The position numbers and the translations under genes are program-made. This document shows, in pieces, positions 13,585 through 15,239 of a stretch of DNA of 15,239 nucleotides; within the stretch, counting starts at the first letter, position 1; every line of letters begins with the position of its first letter. The DNA comes from Paramuribaculum sp. Its GTDB lineage: Bacteria > Bacteroidota > Bacteroidia > Bacteroidales > Muribaculaceae. Below the pieces are notes generated by a model that did no database searches, was not told the origin of the DNA, and saw only the letters and a program-made list of their open reading frames with translations. The stretch spans positions 1 to 15,239 of the forward strand of contig JAIDXA010000348.1 of the NCBI GenBank assembly GCA_029058705.1, written 5' to 3'.

Positions 13585-15123
13585 ATGATTACACTAAATA
13601 ACAAATATGTCTGCTGCGGACTGGGAGCGCTTGCCATAGCAGGACAGGCATCTGCCCAGCAAAAAACGCAAACGAAACCAAACATCATCTACATCATGTG
13701 TGATGACATGGGTTATGGCGACCTCGGTTGCTACGGTCAGAGGTTTATCTCCACCCCCCGCATTGACCGCATGGCATCCGAAGGCATGCGCTTCACACAG
13801 GCATATGCCGGCAGTCCTGTCTCGGCTCCGTCGCGCGCGTGTTTCATGACAGGTCAGCACTCAGGCCATACGCTGGTGCGCGGAAATAAGGAGTATTGGA
13901 ACAACAGCAATCTCAATATGCGGTATGGCGTGAATACCGACTATTCTCTCGTGGGCCAGCATCCGTATGATCCTGATCATGTCATAATTCCTGAAATTTT
14001 CAAGGACAACGGTTATACCACCGGCATGTTCGGAAAATGGGCCGGCGGTTACGAGGGCTCGGTGTCGACTCCCGACAAGCGCGGAATTGACGAATACTAC
14101 GGATATATCTGCCAGTTCCAGGCTCATCTTTATTATCCCAATTTCCTCAACGAGTTTTCCCGCTCGAAAGGTGACACGGAGGTGCGCCGTGTGACACTTG
14201 AGGAAAACATCAACTATCCGATGTATGGCTCGGAATACCTTAACCGCACCCAGTATTCGGCCGATCTTATCCATCAGAAAGCCCTCGAATGGCTTCGCAA
14301 CCAGTCGGCATCGCAGCCTTTCCTCGGGATTTTCACCTACACGCTTCCGCATGCCGAACTCGCTCAGCCCGACGACGAAATCTATCAGGCCTACAAGGAC
14401 AAGTTCTGCGAGTGTGAGGAGAAGGTCTATGGCGGAGACCAATGGTCGCGCTATAACCCCACGGATCATGCCCACGCGCAATTTGCCGGAATGATAACCC
14501 GACTCGACCAGCAGGTAGGGGAGATTCTTGATCTGCTTAAAGAGAAAGGCCTTGATGAAAACACCGTGGTTATTTTCACATCCGATAACGGGCCTCACGA
14601 AGAGGGTGGCGCTGACCAGCCGTTCTTCAACCGCGACGGTCTGCTTCAGGGACTCAAACGCTCTACGTATGAAGGCGGTATCCGTATACCTTTCATTGTG
14701 CGTTGGCCGGGCAAAGTGGCCGCCGGCGTTGACAATGACCACCAGTTTGCCTTCTATGACCTCATGGCTACGTTCTGTGACATTGCCGGAATTGAGAACT
14801 ATGAGGAAAATTATCGCAACAAATCGCTTGACCAGGACTATTTCGACGGCATTTCGATCTATCCGACCCTTACAGGACAGGGCGAACAGCAAAAGCATGA
14901 TTACCTCTACTGGGAATTCCACGAAACAAACATGCTTGGTGTGAGGATGGGCGACTGGAAACTCGTTGTGCAAAACGGCAACTGCCGCCTCTATGATCTT
15001 GCCACCGACATCCATGAAGACAATGATGTTGCATCGGCGCATCCCGACATTGTTGAAAAAATGAAAGAGATCTGCCGCACGGCCCACACTCCCAACAGTC
15101 TCTTTAATGTGACTATCCCGTGA
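13585..15123 (+). CDS. Secreted Ser-type S1 (arylsulfatase-like) sulfatase
   Basis: Removes sulfate esters, probably from sulfated glycans such as mucin O-glycans or glycosaminoglycans; the substrate cannot be read from sequence. 512 residues with a signal peptide cleaved near ASA-QQ (24-25), so periplasmic or surface. The active-site signature SAPSR (80-84) in GSPVSAPSRACFMTG carries Ser80 as the formylglycine precursor, so activation needs an anaerobic sulfatase-maturing radical SAM enzyme, not the aerobic Cys-only enzyme. Calcium ligands are Asp40-Asp41 in IMCDDMGYGD and Asp334-Asn335 in TSDNGPHEEGG. Other active-site candidates are Lys151 (FGKW), His256 (LPHAEL) and Lys358 (GLKRSTYEGG). 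The C-terminal subdomain ends with the usual MGDWKLV and LYDLATD segments. It lies 29 bp after the secreted lectin-like protein gene and before a strong terminator. No sorting tail is present on this protein. The S1 family is firm, the subfamily is not. Confidence 0.95.
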   Translation: MITLNNKYVCCGLGALAIAGQASAQQKTQTKPNIIYIMCDDMGYGDLGCYGQRFISTPRIDRMASEGMRFTQAYAGSPVSAPSRACFMTGQHSGHTLVRGNKEYWNNSNLNMRYGVNTDYSLVGQHPYDPDHVIIPEIFKDNGYTTGMFGKWAGGYEGSVSTPDKRGIDEYYGYICQFQAHLYYPNFLNEFSRSKGDTEVRRVTLEENINYPMYGSEYLNRTQYSADLIHQKALEWLRNQSASQPFLGIFTYTLPHAELAQPDDEIYQAYKDKFCECEEKVYGGDQWSRYNPTDHAHAQFAGMITRLDQQVGEILDLLKEKGLDENTVVIFTSDNGPHEEGGADQPFFNRDGLLQGLKRSTYEGGIRIPFIVRWPGKVAAGVDNDHQFAFYDLMATFCDIAGIENYEENYRNKSLDQDYFDGISIYPTLTGQGEQQKHDYLYWEFHETNMLGVRMGDWKLVVQNGNCRLYDLATDIHEDNDVASAHPDIVEKMKEICRTAHTPNSLFNVTIP

Positions 15124-15140
15124 TAGGCTGACCCCACCCG

Positions 15141-15182
15141 CGACTCCGGATCCGCCCTGCGCATCCGGAGTCGTGGTTTTTT
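15141..15182 (+). terminator. Strong intrinsic terminator after the sulfatase gene
   Basis: CGACTCCGGAT (15141-15151) pairs perfectly with ATCCGGAGTCG (15163-15173), an 11-bp GC-rich stem with an 11-nt loop, followed by six T residues (15177-15182). It lies 17 bp past the stop codon. Confidence 0.93.
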
Positions 15183-15239
15183 AATACGGGTTCCCAAAAC
15201 GTGATTGCCCCCCTAAAAAAAAAGGGGCGGTGTAAAAAA

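Noticed and set aside
13861..15087. 408-codon minus-strand ORF opposite the sulfatase
   Set aside because: Long open antisense frame produced by the GC-biased codons of the sulfatase gene; no promoter, no domain, and the sulfatase motifs are unambiguous.
15207..15228. GCCCC...GGGGC hairpin with an A-rich loop near the right edge
   Set aside because: A five-base stem closing on a homopolymer loop at the sequence end; no following T-run on the plus strand. It may be a minus-strand terminator for a gene outside the window, but that cannot be supported.
1..15239. CRISPR array, insertion sequence, or prophage signature
   Set aside because: I saw no regularly spaced repeats, transposase, integrase or phage structural genes; the window reads as core chromosome.

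Overview
The window looks like chromosomal DNA from the order Bacteroidales, most likely a Muribaculaceae (S24-7) gut commensal. The evidence is direct: promoters match the Bacteroidetes sigma consensus (-33 TTTG/TTG, 19-21 bp, -7 TAnnTTTG), start codons mostly follow A-rich leaders without strong Shine-Dalgarno sites, and the proteins (short sigma-54 activator with its GSFTGA loop, COG0523 GTPase, secreted protein with a type IX-like C-terminal tail, Ser-type sulfatase) are of Bacteroidales type. The family assignment is inference.

Layout. 1-1287 (minus): a short NfeD protein followed by an SPFH/band-7 protein that runs off the left edge; a membrane-microdomain pair driven from a promoter at 1257-1287. 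1336-2767 (plus): a small lipoprotein, then class II fructose-bisphosphate aldolase. A bidirectional terminator (2797-2845) separates these from a convergent minus-strand operon: methionyl-tRNA synthetase, cytoplasmic asparaginase, then a sigma-54 activator lacking an N-terminal sensor (7291 to 2893). 7411-7865 holds no conventional gene, but does contain a self-contained minus-strand transcription unit (promoter 7736-7766, intrinsic terminator 7493-7526, about 235 nt) with a 44-codon ORF and internal repeats; this is the least explained part of the window. 7866-9119 (minus): a COG0523/CobW-type GTPase with a 36-residue His/Cys-rich metal-binding loop. 9226-10985 (minus): umuD-umuC, an SOS translesion polymerase pair with all catalytic residues present.

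11191-11410 (plus): tRNA-Asp(GTC) with its own promoter and terminator. 11594-15182 (plus): a two-gene operon for a secreted multidomain protein (ricin-like and GEVED-like segments, type IX sorting-like tail) and a secreted Ser-type S1 sulfatase, closed by a strong terminator. Together these two suggest capture and desulfation of a sulfated host or dietary glycan; no SusC/SusD pair or glycosidase lies in the window.

The known genes are otherwise ordinary for the group. The candidates for something undescribed are the 7.5-7.77 kb transcription unit, a recurring sense-strand CCCCCCTA motif just after stop codons, and several perfect dyads overlapping promoters. All need comparative searches that could not be run here.
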